The notes beneath the pieces were generated by a model, which worked only from the letters and a program-made list of their open reading frames with translations, searched no databases and was not told the DNA's origin. From NCBI GenBank assembly GCA_011032825.1, contig JAADJZ010000017.1, positions 186,001-250,000 on the forward strand: a stretch of DNA of 64,000 bases. The letters run 5' to 3'. A program made the position numbers and the translations under genes. This document shows positions 21,901 through 34,341 of this stretch, one piece after another. Each line of letters begins with the position of its first letter. The stretch's first letter is position 1. This DNA is from Massariosphaeria phaeospora (Eukaryota > Ascomycota > Dothideomycetes > Pleosporales).

Positions 21901-24900
21901 ATGTCTTCCGGACTACCTGGTAACACCGCACCCCTCCCCCCAATGCTCCCGTGCCCGCCGATGCTGATGGGGCTCCGCACAGGCAAGACAGCGCCGCGGC
22001 TGCTGCAGGACCTTCTCACGTACGACCCCCGCCATGAGGAGCGGGCTGGCCGCAACCTGCTCACGACGGCGCCTCCCCACTACAACCCCGACCCAGCAGC
22101 TCCCCGCTCTCCCGCCGTGCCCAATCGGAACTGCAGACACGTCTTCCTGAACAAGAGCGAGCAAAGCAAGCCTCCGCGCCACGGCGAAGATGCGGCCCAC
22201 GACACAGTCTACAAGGTCGCCGCTTTCTGCTCCAAATGCCTGTGGCATCTCGACTTGACCGTCGACTTTCGCGACAATGGGAACCGCAGCACGCCCTGCC
22301 GCCCAGGCACCGACTTTGCGCTGCACCACTTCCAGTACAGACCGGACCCAGAAGAAGAAGCGCGCGGGAGCCCTGTTGACAGACCCCATGAACGCAACCA
22401 CTCGTTCTCGTGCTCGGCGCCCAAATGTCCCGTTGACGTCCACATACGCTTGACTCCGCCGCGCTTCGATGACCAGGACATCGTGCTTTTGACCGACCGT
22501 GCAGTGCTGAGAAAGCGCTGGGAGGCGGCAAAACAGCTCGGCGGAGATCGTGCAGATGCGACCATGGCACGGCCCGTCGATGCGCTCGACTTCCTGTCTA
22601 CATATCTGCTCGATAGTCTGAACCCGGTGAAAGGAAAATCCCGAATCCCTCTTATGAACCGCAAATTTCTGAGGACATTTGGCAAAGATTGCGACAGCAT
22701 ACTGAAACGGCTGGGCTTCACCAACACAGTGGAATTGGAAGACGATGGGTCAAGCGCTGACGTCTGGTACCTTCCAAAAGTGGGCCCACTCGCCCACCCT
22801 CTAGACTCAGTGCCAAGTCCGACAAACATACTCTACGATGCTCGCTACGAGCTCGTAACTATCATATCTCGGTATCCCGAGCATGAGCGGACAGGTGTTC
22901 GTCATGACCCGACAATACCGCAACCAGCAATGAATGATCTCGAGATGGCACTAGGCTGCCTGGCTTGTATGGCATATTCCGCCCTCGCGCTATATGGCCT
23001 CCACTAATACATACTCCAGATTCCAAAACACAAGGTCGGGGCGCGCCTCGAAATGCGAGCTACGAAGAAGACCACCCGTATGTTTGGACCCGATGCCATG
23101 CTCACGTAACACACTAACCGGACGCTAGGTACTATGCCGGACTGGGTGCAGTTGGCGACTTTTCAGATGCACTGTTGATGTTCGCCTACAGCCGCCAGGT
23201 CGCTGTAGACATGGATAATACTCCCTACTATTTCGAATGTCTTCAGGATCTCTCCATTGGTAGGGCCAGTGCCGAGCTCCAGACTAAAGTTGCTCTTCTT
23301 GCTAGCAATGGACAAACCAATAGACGCGAGATCGCCAAAGCGTACCGTCATTTCGGCATTGAACCAAGGCATGCCAATACGATCAACGAGGATCATATCA
23401 TAGGATCTTTCAGATCTCGTTTATCTGATGAAAGTCACAACATGGTTGAGGAAACGCGGAAACAATTGCGCATCATTGGTAGTGCACGCAACAGCCAGCG
23501 AATTCTTGACGAAGCGTCAGACGCGATTGAGACATACGAACAAGCTTTGTCATATCTCGGCATGGATATCGATCAGACGGACGATTTCATCCCCACGATG
23601 TATACTGTCAAGGTGCGTAACAAGCAGCATGATGACCACGTCTTACATACGTGCTTTTATGTTCAACTCCCTTCCGCCAAATTCGTCAATATTAACCTCT
23701 AAATAGGTCGGCGACAATGCCGGTAGCGTTCAGACCGCACGTAAAGCCGTTAAGATCATAGCCGAGGCTCGTAACAGTCAGCGTTTGCGGGACTTCCTTG
23801 CAAATGGGTTAATGCCTAGCGCCGAGATGGAAGTAGGCGAGGCGTACGCTCTGCTCAACATCGGCAACCGTACCGAAAAAATCGACATGGAGGTCTTGAA
23901 GAACCAGCTAGATCTTCAGGCCGCGGACAATCCTGAAAGCTCTGCAAAATATGAACAAGCCTTCCAGTTGGTTCAACAAGATCAGGCACAGAATTATAAC
24001 AATTACTCGAATGACACTTCAGCACCGTATAGTACCCGGCATCCCCTACAAACTTGGCCGGTTGGTTGCAAAAACATCGGCAACACTTGTTATCTGAACA
24101 GTGTTTTGCAATTTCTTTTCACGGTCAAACCTTTGCGGGAGATGGTGCTCAATTGCGACACCCATCTGCAAGAGACCACGCCAGAGGCTCTGAGCGCGAA
24201 AAAGAATGTAGGGCGATCCAAGGTCACCGCGGAACAGGTCGACAAAGCGCGCCACTGTGAGTGCGGAATCGTTACCGCAAAACTTGGTGCTAATATGTAA
24301 CAGTCGTACTGGAATTACGGAAACTATTTGAGCACATGATATCTGCACCAACCTACACTGTCAAGCCGGAGATAAATCTCGCAGGACTAGCGCTAACAAA
24401 GTCCGATGAGCCTGATAGCCAACAGGTCTCTGAGGAGTCTATCAGATTAGGTCTCGGTGAGATTGGGGGCATTCCAGTCAGTGGCCCAGCGTTGCCTCCC
24501 CAGGATGCATTCGTGGGTAAGGAGTTGCCGACCCCCGCTGACTCTGTCATGGGAGATGAAGATGCAAATGGCGATACAGATTCAATGGAAGCTATGGACT
24601 TCAGCGCCCCTGCAACTGATCTAGACACGACGAATACCACAAAACCAGAGCCTCCATCACGGCCGCCTCCCGTCCCTCCAAGACCGCAAACTTCGAACGA
24701 ACCCACCATCAAGAAAATCGAATTCCGGGCTCGACAGCAGGATGCGTCAGAGATCATGCAAAACATCTTTGACCTGTTATCGTGCGCAGTTGTTGGGACA
24801 GGGGTCATGCGAGATGACGAACAGCGTGACCTGATAAAAGACCTGTTCTTCTCGGACGTCACAACAGTCCGAAAGACCCAGTCTATCCAGCGGATTCCCG

Positions 24901-25847
24901 AGCTCATGGACACTTTCATCGTTTCGCCCGGGCTCCGTGATCGGCCACTGTATTCTTGCTTAGATGATGATTTTGGTCTGGATACTGAAGACGACAAGGC
25001 GACGGCACGATATCGGTACATTGACGTAGCATCGCCTATCCAGATCATCAATGTAAAGCGCGCCATCTATGAAAAAGGCACGAGTGCCAAGGATGAGTCT
25101 CATATCAAACTAGACAAGGTGCTGTACCTCGACCGTTATCTCAACAAGACAATGTCACTCTCGGAAGATGAACTTCAGCAGCGCCGCGAGAAGCAGTGGA
25201 AGCTTCAGGCACGGTTGAAACTTGCTGGGGAACGCCAGAAAGTCCTAAGATTAGAAGAGTCTCCAGAGATGACTATGAGTCTTCCCGAGGTGGTCGAGGA
25301 GACTGCTATCATGATCGACAATATTTCCGAGCAGCAGGCGACTGAACAGGATGGCTCAGGCGATAGTGCTATCTTAGACTATCACCAACTTACAGCTGAC
25401 ATGAGAACTCGTGCCAACGAACTTCAGAAAGAGCTTAAAGGCATCGACGGGCAAATGACAATGCTCGAACAAGAGGTCGACTCGATCTTTGAGGACTGCC
25501 GGGATTATCCCTACCGCCTACATGCCGTTTTCATGCACCGCGGTAGTGCTGGGGGTGGACATTACTGGATTTACATCTATGATTTCCAGGAAAACATATG
25601 GCGGAAGTACAACGACGAAGCAGTCGACGAGGTCGATGAGGATGAGATCCTAAGGAAGGAGAACAATAATCCGGCCACAAGCACAGCGATTGTGTATGTG
25701 AGAGACGACCGAGTGAGAGACTTTACTGAAGCTGTTTGCCGAAAACCCTCGCTGGAACCCTCGCACGACATCGAAATGAGGGACGTTATCGCGCCAGATC
25801 CGGAGTACAAGGATTTTGAGATCATCGACGGTGTTGAACAGGAGTAA
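21901..25847 (+). CDS. UBP2: Ubiquitin carboxyl-terminal hydrolase Ubp2-like (USP family)
   Basis: Cysteine protease that trims ubiquitin chains; yeast Ubp2 antagonises Rsp5 K63-linked ubiquitylation. Five exons: 21901-22966, 23020-23077, 23129-23612, 23707-24256, 24304-25847; 1233 aa. The N-terminal half has a Cys-rich segment (CRHVF, FCSKCLWHLDL, FSCSAPKCPV) that may bind zinc, as in the USP-associated family region. The Cys box WPVGCKNIGNTCYLNSVLQ puts the nucleophile near residue 664. The His box YRLHAVFMHRGSAGGGHYWIYIYD puts the catalytic His near 1139, with WRKYNDEAV after it. A long insertion with Pro-rich and coiled-coil stretches separates the boxes, as in Ubp2. Intron phases all agree. 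An adjacent 61-codon frame just past the stop (25851) is not supported. Confidence 0.93.
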
Positions 25848-26950
25848 GACATGGTCCGGCATATATTGCATGGCTTGTTGCGCTACCAAGAGGGATTTGC
25901 TGATCGGATATATCATAGACACGATACCGATGAAATTCGTTTGGAAATTGAGTCGGTGATCCACCGCAGCGGGAGTGACAGTTCCGATGAGGAGGAGTTT
26001 ATTAACAAGTTGATCTCCTCTGGCGGCGCGTATTGACGGGTCGACGAGCATAGGTGATAGCGTATATGCGGTTACGGCGTGCCTGCAGGAGCTGGATTGT
26101 GTGTTGATCAAGTTCAGGTACGGTCCCCTAGTGTAGTGGTATTCTAGGTCCAAGGCTTCGGAAGCCGTCATTTCTCCGGGCGTTGCATAGCGCGGTGTAT
26201 TAGTTTTGGGCGGCAGCATAGCATTAGCGCCGGGTGCAATCCATGTCAAGGCTTGGGCGATTCTTCTTCAGTGTACCATTCTTCCGGGATTATTGCCCAG
26301 ACGCGTGGGATATATTTGATAACAGGACTAGGGATGGGGCCGGGCTGTACTTTGTGGATACGGGAAATGGATAGATAGCGGGCTCTCAAAAGTTGATACC
26401 CTTGGGGTCTGCAAGACAATGTCCCTTTGGATGCTGATGTGTGTGTATGGTTCTCTCTTTATCGTGGGCTGGGTTTCTTCAAGAGACATTCAGTTCTATT
26501 TCCTTCGCAGTTGTTCTTTGTGAGACTACCTAGTCGATGTCAGGAGGTCCACAAAACAACAAGAAGAACATTTCCAGAGAAGAATACTTTGTCTGAGAGA
26601 ATTGGGTGAGAGACCTCAGAAAAACGTGCGCCATTGATCAGTCAAATCATCTCACAGAAGACGTAAAGTTTGACCCACTGGACATGAAGACTGGCTTCAA
26701 AGGGTTTTTTGGATACAAGATATGTAATCGAAGCGAAAGTAGATAAACAAAAAAACGTTGCACTCTCGCCCGTCTAAAGAAAGAAAGAAAAGTGTCCTGC
26801 CCCCCCGTGTTGTTGTACAATTTACACTCTGGGTGTATTGTCTGTGTCTGGAGCTCAGACGTACCGCCAGTACATGCGTTTCACCGACTCCGGTCACACT
26901 GGTGCCTGTGCCCCTTGCGTTATGCTAAGGCTGCATTATGGATTGCATGT
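25848..26950. other. Intergenic between convergent UBP2 and AA9 genes
   Basis: 1.1 kb. Purine/A-rich near 26720-26790. No gene is supported; the acidic 61-codon frame at 25851-26036 is probably UBP2 3' flank. Confidence 0.45.
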
Positions 26951-28034
26951 CTAGCATTGCAGAAGCGGTGGTCCAGGGACCGTGTACCCATTGCCATCCA
27001 TCGTCGGTTTGCTGTCTTTGCCGTAGATGACGAGATTGACGCCGGGGTCGGATTGCGCATAGGCACCGGGGAAGCTGACGGTCTTTGGGCTGGCGCTGCC
27101 GCTGCCGCCGGAGACTTTGATTTGTGCGCATCCCTAATACTTGTCGTTAGGTGGGGTCGAAGCGGAAGAGGGTTCTCCTCTCTAGGTATTTGGTTGAACT
27201 CACCATGAAGAACTGCGGATCGTTGTTGTTGTGCAGCGCGATGATCTCAGCACGTAGTAGGTACTCGCCCGATGCGATACACGACGGCACGGAGAAGTCT
27301 TGCCAGCCGTCGGCGGCGATCAAGCGGTCGACGGCCCACTGGCCAGTGCTGTTGGTGAAGCCGTCTTCGAAGACTTTGAACCATGTTTGGCCGCTTGGCT
27401 GGGCGGTTGCTGCGCTGTCGACCTTGGCCCTGGGAGTTGTTAGGTAAGGTATTGGATGGGGATGATAAAAGCACATACATGTAGAACAGGACGGGCCCTT
27501 TGTGGCTAGGCTGGATTGGGTAGTCGACAGAGCCTGGTTGTCCGCCTAGAGTGAGAAGGTGTTAGATATAGATAACTAGACGCTTTTGCGCAGGGTGGCA
27601 TGTGTACCGATTGCGGGTGCCCAGTGGACGCCAACCTTATCTCCAACATTCACGTCGATGACTTGGGCGGATACTGGGGTCTGGTATCCGGTGTTGCATG
27701 CGATGTTCCCGTTCTAGGGGTAGATGCAAAGTCAGTAACGATACTTGGGGTTGGTAGAATGGCGACGTTTGAGTCTCCTGGTCTCGAAAAGGTCTTTCCA
27801 ATACGTCTCAGATCCGGAGGAAGAAGCTTACATTTACACCCGAAATGGGTGCGTTCCTACAAGGTCAGTATTGATTCCCTTGTAAGAATGTCTCCCAGGG
27901 ACTTACAGAGTGGCTACACGGATACCATTGCCTACCCCGAAAGCTTTTCCATTGACTCTGACCTCCTGAGCGATAGTATGGGCACTTGACAAAACAGGGA
28001 GGACCGCAACAACGGCGGCAGCGATGAATCTCAT
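26951..28034 (-). CDS. AA9 lytic polysaccharide monooxygenase (formerly GH61), secreted
   Basis: Copper enzyme that oxidatively cleaves cellulose or related glucans outside the cell. Six exons: 28034-27907, 27856-27832, 27713-27608, 27545-27479, 27429-27204, 27133-26951; 244 aa. Signal peptide MRFIAAAVVAVLPVLSSA is followed immediately by His19, which becomes the N-terminal His of the copper histidine brace. The second brace His is in EIIALHNNND, and the axial Tyr is in NLVIYGKD. The family motif HKGPVLFYMAKV spans intron 4. There is no CBM1 or linker; the protein stops soon after GPPLLQC. The very short second exon (25 nt) and multiple introns are common in AA9 genes. Substrate preference is not readable. 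A 15-bp tandem repeat and a TATA box lie upstream. Confidence 0.93.
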
Positions 28035-28078
28035 GGTGAAAGAGAGCGAGAGCGAAAGAACGAGAAAGCGTGCAGGTT

Positions 28079-28145
28079 CTGAATGTAAAACGAGTGAATG
28101 TAAAACGAATGAATGTAAAACGAGTGAATGTAAAGCGAATGAATG
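28079..28145. repeat. 15-bp tandem repeat in the AA9 leader/promoter
   Basis: About 4.3 copies of a 15-bp unit (plus-strand TGAATGTAAAACGAG, alternating with ...CGAA) end 45 bp before the AA9 start codon. With a TATA box farther out, the repeat should lie in the 5' untranslated leader. Seen directly. Confidence 0.85.
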
Positions 28146-28200
28146 GAAGACTGCGGTGTTGATGATGGAAGGTAGAGACACAAGTAGTATCCAGCGGCGG

Positions 28201-28208
28201 TTTATATA
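28201..28208 (-). promoter_or_regulatory. Probable TATA box of the AA9 gene
   Basis: TATATAAA on the minus strand about 165 bp upstream of the AA9 ATG, inside GGTATATAAACC. Position and sequence fit a core promoter element. The transcription start is not known. Confidence 0.55.
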
Positions 28209-29796
28209 CCTCTCCAAGTAGTTAATACTTTTCCTTCCTTCATGTTCCGGGCCGGGGGCTATCCCGGTTCTTGCATTCAAATGCTCCAGCCCTCAATCTA
28301 TCACGTCTCAGTGATTTGCTTATCTTTCGGCCGGGCCGCATGCTTCCCTACGTTTCCCCTCGGCAGAGTCGCCTGTCCACCCGTGTTGGGTGATCGCTCA
28401 TTGATACTTCACATGATTAGCGTCGGAATGTCTGTTTCATGTGGGCGCTTTGAGTTTGTACCCAATATGGAATAAAACAAAGTTCCAACGTTTGGGTCTC
28501 CGAGATATCCGGTATGGACTTTTCTCTGTTGGTGTTTCGTGTTATAGGTTACTGGATTTAGGAGCCGCCGTGACAACGCAGCCAATAAGGTTTCGCTTGT
28601 GTTGGGGACATGTGCAACTTGGCGTTTGGTTTCAGGAGAGTTGAAAAAACATTGGGTTCGGCCGTACGAGATGTACGTTGGATGTCGGAAGCTTAATTTA
28701 AGAGATGATGGGAAATTGAAGTAGACGTTGGAATTTGCAGGTGAATTAAGAAAGTGTGTTCATTGTTCGGCATCACCTATGACTTCTGCGAGGTGCGACC
28801 CATTATTAGTTCTGTGTTTCACGTGCAGTATCGTCTTCTCTGTAGAACTCCGAGCCGAATCGAACCATGCCCGGGCAAGGATCATTTCTCCTGCCCTCCG
28901 AGATGACTGACCGAAACTTTGGAAAACTGGAGCTGCACTGACACACTCCTGACAATCTAAGAGCTTCTGGTTCAACGCGGATAGATAGACTCACCTGTAG
29001 CGCCATTTTAGAGCCGGAGGTGAGGTTCTTCATATCTAAGACTGACTATGATTGATATACGGAGTAGAGAAGGCCAGAATCCGAGTTGTTTTCGGGCGAG
29101 TGGTTGCAAAACAAAACATTTCTCGCGTTGGATGACAGGTGGCTGCAGTAAAGGACAGAGCCGCAGTCCAAAGACAGGGGAAATGCCCGCATGTACATGC
29201 CTGTTCACTTGGTGTGGCGATGGACAGGACAGTTGGTTGGAGGCAACGAAGGTCAGACTCAGACGTAGTAGGTTTAGGCGACGACGCCGATCCCGCGAGC
29301 ATTGCCAAGGCCTGGGGCGCCAAAACAGGCAGCCACGCTGGACGCCGTCCCGAAGGGGAAGCATGACATCACCCACCAGCGCGACCCCTCTGCGAGAGCC
29401 CACCAGCCCACCGACGCGCACCGGAGCGGCGTGTCTTGTCTTTGCCTTTCGTCTGCTGCGCGGCCTACCTACATACTACGTACGTGCCACGCACAACATC
29501 GGGCATCTCCACCCGCAAGCCACTGCCGACGCCGCCGCTAGCCTCGCTGCACCGTTGGCCTGACTCGCTCCGCCTCAACCGCTCTCGCTCCCCTTTCCCC
29601 ACGCAGCTCAACACGTCACCGAGCCGCAGCACCAGTCCAGTCGTCGCAAGCCGCAAGCCGCAAGCCGCAAGTCACAAGTCGGTGACGACAAAACTCTCCT
29701 CTGCGCAAGCGCGACTCCCGGATCAGACTTCGCTGCTCCAGCGCCCACGGCGAAGACTTCTTCAAGCAATCCCACGCCACCCCACCATATTCCGCC
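28209..29796. other. Divergent promoter, AA9 / SLM1
   Basis: 1.6 kb without a supported gene. Contains a (CAAGCCG)n heptamer run near 29645-29667 in the SLM1 leader. A long plus-strand frame starting upstream (29436-30419) is the +1/+2 shadow of SLM1 exon 1. Confidence 0.5.
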
Positions 29797-32489
29797 ATGG
29801 CAACTCCACGAGCCCACACCCCTTCCGCCATGTACAACTCTGTGCCCACCCCCCGCGACCCCGCCCACCTGAGCAGAGGATATGGCACCGCGTCGCAACT
29901 GGAGGCCGACACAGACGACTTCGCGACTACCCCAGCGAACCCGACGGACGCCTCTCCGCTGTCGCAATCCCTACAGTCCCAGCGCCGCGGCCGGTTCGAG
30001 GAGGACTTCGATGCCCGCACACGGGGGCCCTCCGTTCTCGACGATGGGGACTTGCCACAGCGGTCGGCTTCGCGCGCCTCAACCCTGAACCAGGGCGCGG
30101 CACCGTCTCGAAGCGGCACGCTGAAGAAGAAGGCTTCCGTAAAGAAGAGCAACAGCTTGAAGCGGAGCGGAAGCAGAAGGAGCATGCACGCCGGAAGCAT
30201 ACGGGGCGTGAGTGTGGAAGACGACGAGCGCGGCTCAGGCCGGCACAACAACGTCTTCTACACGCCAGTGCCGACTTCAGGGTCTCCGACCGAGGTGTTA
30301 GCCAATCGTTTTCAGGGTATGCGCTGTCGGCGTTGGCTCTTGTGTGTCTGAATATCACTGACGTTCCACAGCTTGGCGCAAACTCCTCAAAGATCTCATC
30401 ACATACTTCCGCGAAGTAGGTGCGTCCTACGAGCACCGCGCCAAGGCTCTTCTCAAGGTCTCCAATGTGGTCAACAACACTAACGCGCCCTCCCTCTTCA
30501 TGATCGAGGGCGGCCTGAACGATGCGAATCGCATATTGCGAGATTTCCACAAGCAGTCGGTAACAGAGGCCAACAAGGCTAAAGAGATTGAGACAGAGGT
30601 CATCAACCAGCTCAGCGGCCTTCGGGCCGATTTGAGCCAGAAGATCAAGGAGATCAAGGGCCTCTCTGGGGACTTCAAGAATAATGTCGAGAAAGAGAAA
30701 GAGGCTACGAGAAAGTGTGTCGCAGCCCTCGAGGAAGCGCTGTCTGTGGTAGACACGGACCCGTCGGCCGTTGCTGGCAAGGGCGATCCATATGTGGTCC
30801 GCCTAGGTGTCGATCGCCAAGTCGAGAGACAAATTGACGAGGAGAACTACCTGCACCGCGCATATCTCAATCTTGAAAACTCCGGCCGAGAGTTGGAGTC
30901 GATCGTTATCGGTGAGATCCAGAAAGCGTACAGTGCGCTCGCCGGCATTCTGAAGCGGGATGCCGATGAAATGTACTCCACCATTGATAGGCTTCGAAAT
31001 GGGCCCATTGGAATGCCTAGAGACTATGAGTGGAACGAATTCGTTATCAAAGATCCTCATTTTGTCAACCCCAACCTTCCACTGCGCAGGCTAGAAGACA
31101 TCGAGTATCCCGGTAGACACCATCCCGCAACGCTGGAGGTCCGAGCCGGTATGCTCGAGAGAAAGAGCAAGTATTTGAAAAGCTATACACCTGGCTGGTA
31201 AGTATGTACTGCATATGGAGAATGCATGGACTAACATCGACAGGTATGTGCTCTCACCAACACATCTACACGAGTTCAAATCGGCGGATCGCATCTACAC
31301 CCAACCTCCGGTCATGTCTCTGTATCTCCCGGATCAGAAGCTTGGGTCGCATTCTCAGCCTGGTAGCTCGTCTCACAAGTTTGTGCTCAAAGGTCGCCAA
31401 ACAGGATCAATGCATCGTGGTCATACCTGGGTTTTTCGAGCGGAGACTTACGACACCATGCTTGCCTGGTATGAGGACGTCAAAAATCTGACGGAGAAGA
31501 CGGGCGAAGAACGTACCGCCTATGTCCGTCGTCACGTGCGAAGTGCCAGCCAGGGAAGCGTACGCTCAGTGAGCTCAGATGGTGGACTGGAAGAGGACGA
31601 GGCCGATGCGGTCCCTTATTCCGCAAGCCAGTCAATAGCCAACGAGCCCGTGAGAGATGAGCCGCCCGCGCAGCGACCACAGCCAGGTGGGAGATTCCCG
31701 TCAGACATTCAGGTCGCTCGTAACTTACAACCGCCTCTTTCGCCATCTAGTGGAAGTTCGGAGGTCGGCAATGATATAACAACCGCGTCCGGGGGACTGG
31801 GTGCATACCCAAACACTGACGACTCAACCACATACGACCGTAGCCAGCCACTGCACCAAACCCAAGATCCGTATTTCTCACAGAACACGTATACTGAAGC
31901 ACAGAATCTGCAGCAGCCGCCTCTGGCTAAGAGTCAGACTTCATTTTACGCCAATAATCCTCCCACCGACCCTGTCGCGAATGACTTTGAGCCTGCGGTG
32001 AACCCTTATCAATACCCACAGGAGCAACAGGCTTACTCGTCCTATCAGTCATCTCTGGAGCGTCATGATAGTACTTATGGTGATTGGATGACACCCGCTG
32101 CGGGTGGAGCAGCTGCGGGGACTGAAACGTATCGGCCAGCGATCCAGGACGAGAGGAACTACGAATATAGTCATCAACCGGAGATCAATCGCAATGTTGC
32201 GAGAAGTGAGGCGAACATCGCACCTGCTCCCGTTCCTGCGGCTGTTTTTGTACCTGTTGCCGTCGATTCGGAGCCTAATAGTCTCGCAACCACACCATCA
32301 AACGTCCACCAGACTTTCTTAGGCAACGCTGAGGCAACAGGGGCCACTACCTCATCCAGCACTGCAAACGGTGGATCGGTGGTGGAGGGAACTGGACGCG
32401 GTCACCCAGGCATGCAACGACAGAACACCGATATATCAGTCAGTGACCTGCACGTCCCAGGCGAGTACCCCAAAAATGCGAGGGCATGA
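29797..32489 (+). CDS. SLM1: SLM1/SLM2-like PI(4,5)P2-binding protein (BAR-like and PH domains)
   Basis: Slm proteins bind plasma-membrane PI(4,5)P2 next to eisosomes and signal through TORC2 in yeast. Exons 29797-30316, 30372-31197, 31244-32489; 863 aa. The N-terminal ~160 residues are disordered and basic near GTLKKKASVKKSNSLKRSGSRR. A BAR/F-BAR-like coiled-coil domain runs from about 174 to 400 (AWRKLLKDLITYFREVGASYEHRAKALLKV, DANRILRDFHKQSVTEANKAKEIE). The PH domain lies at about 450-535 (YVLSPTHLHEF, SHKFVLKGR, GHTWVFRAETYDTMLAWYEDVKNLTEK). The remaining ~320 residues are Ser/Gln/Pro-rich. Intron phases are exact; the second intron contains GACTAAC. Its lipid ligand is made by Mss4, encoded 24 kb away in this window. 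Confidence 0.93.
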
Positions 32490-34341
32490 TCTAGGCAAAT
32501 TGAAGTTTATCATGATCGCGATCTCATGGATCTACAGGGTTAGGATGTGTGAGGATATACACGTATGGTTTATTTATGGAGTCGGGCGTGTAAGGCTATC
32601 TGAGGGTACCCCTCACATGTTTTCGTTTTTCTTCCACATCGTAGGGTGGAATCACGGTCTCACTTTTCTCCGATTTCCGTCCAATTCAACTCTATCGACA
32701 CTCGCTAGCGGTGAATATTCGGGCGATTGGCTCATTTCCTGATATATCCCTTTTCCTTTTGCAATCTGCCTGTGATGCAGAAATGACCAGTCGTTACTAG
32801 ACCAAGCTACGTTCGAGTACAAATCTCATCAACCTGAACTGAGTATGAACATCTAAAGCACAATTTTGTCTCTTGTGTCTGTAATAGGATCGCCTTGGTC
32901 GGTCGCAATGTTCAGGGATGAATCGTTATTCTGTTGTGTCTGAGCAATTAAGTGGGAGACGAGAGGTGAGTTGGGGCAGTCCGTCCAGCTCGCTATCGAG
33001 GGGTTTGGCGGTCTAGCCACCAACTGGCCTTGACCATTCTATAAGGCTAGTACGGTTGAGCTACTCTACACCGCTCTATACAGCTTTCGAAATGCCGCTA
33101 TAATTCTGCGCGCTATCGTGCTCACAATACGTGGAAAGGTCGAGATCGGCACCGGGATGCGCGTGTAGAGTGGGGGCAGCCAAGGCTACAGGTCTCCATG
33201 CAGATTGGCGTGGAGATGGCGGTGTGTGGCGCTTTTACGAGTGCAGGCGCTACGGCGGGTTGGATTGTCTTTAGTGTTTCTACGTAGTACGGTGTCGAGA
33301 AAATGTGTTGTTCGACCAAGGCGGCCTAGGAACAGAGACTGGGGTAACAGAAACCCTGGAAGACCTTGTTTGACGACAATTGGGGATCTGCCGCATATTG
33401 GCTACATGGGGAGTGCTAGAAAGGGAGCGCGGGGCCGGGACTGCATATAAATTATATTACGGGTTATGCGGCTGGGTTGTCATTGTTGCAAATCTGAAGA
33501 TTGTTCTTTGCCCATAACCTTGGATCATGGATGTCCACGGTAGGAAGATGACATTCAACGTTGCAGGTTATTTAGGACTCCTTGGCTGGCGATTAAAGCT
33601 TCTTTGCGCTTGAGGCTGAAAGCTTGTTGTCGCGGGGGCTGGGGTGAACGCAAATGGAGGGACTGATGACAGTGACAAAGCGTAGATATAGATGAAGGTG
33701 CAGGGGGGCGATGAAACGGGCACCTTCCTCTTTGATCACCCCGCAGAAAAGCTGCACGCGAACGAGTTGGTCCCACGCAACAGAATGGGGCATGAAAGGG
33801 AAATACCCGTCTTCCGGAGCCGTGCTGCCGTGCAGAGAGTTGGAGTGAGGTGGACTTTACGGCCTTAAGTTAGCGCAGCCGCTGCACTGTTCAGACGGCA
33901 ATCGCGGCACACGCCCAGACAAGCTAAACCTCCACAAACCTCCAACCCGACCCGTCACCCCATCATCCATCCCCATGACCGCTGGAACCCCTCCCCGGTC
34001 AACTGCGGGTCGCTTGCTCATTAATCATGATTCCCCGACCAGCAGAGTGGAGCTCAGCTGCAGCTGGCTCTCATCTCATCACCGCTCGGTTCCTTCATTT
34101 CTTCATTCTCGACTCACACGTTTCTTTCGCCTTCCTCGCCACGGAATCCTGCTCTATGCCCATGTTGCCAGCAGCGCTTTCCCTCCAGTCGCCGGTCGTT
34201 GTTGAGACAATTGGACGAGACCTTTGGGTTGCGACCTTTTACGTGCCATCCGGTTGAGCTCTCTACCGCTCACGCTTTCGCGAGGCTGTTGACCTGGTCC
34301 ACGAGTTGCCTGAGGGACGCTTCGAAGCTCCGTTTGTCCCA
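32490..34341. other. Intergenic, SLM1 3' flank and MFS promoter
   Basis: 1.85 kb. Pyrimidine-rich leader sequence precedes the MFS ATG (about 34070-34140). Small frames on both strands have no support. Confidence 0.5.

Noticed and set aside
25851..26036. 61-codon frame directly after the UBP2 stop
   Set aside because: Short, no domain, no intron signals; likely 3' untranslated sequence.
29436..30419. 327-codon plus-strand frame overlapping SLM1 exon 1
   Set aside because: Overlaps a confidently identified gene in a different frame; Arg/Pro-rich translation is typical of a GC-driven shadow.
3131..32489. Functional gene cluster linking MSS4 and SLM1
   Set aside because: The two PI(4,5)P2 genes are 24 kb apart with unrelated housekeeping genes between; co-occurrence is probably chance.
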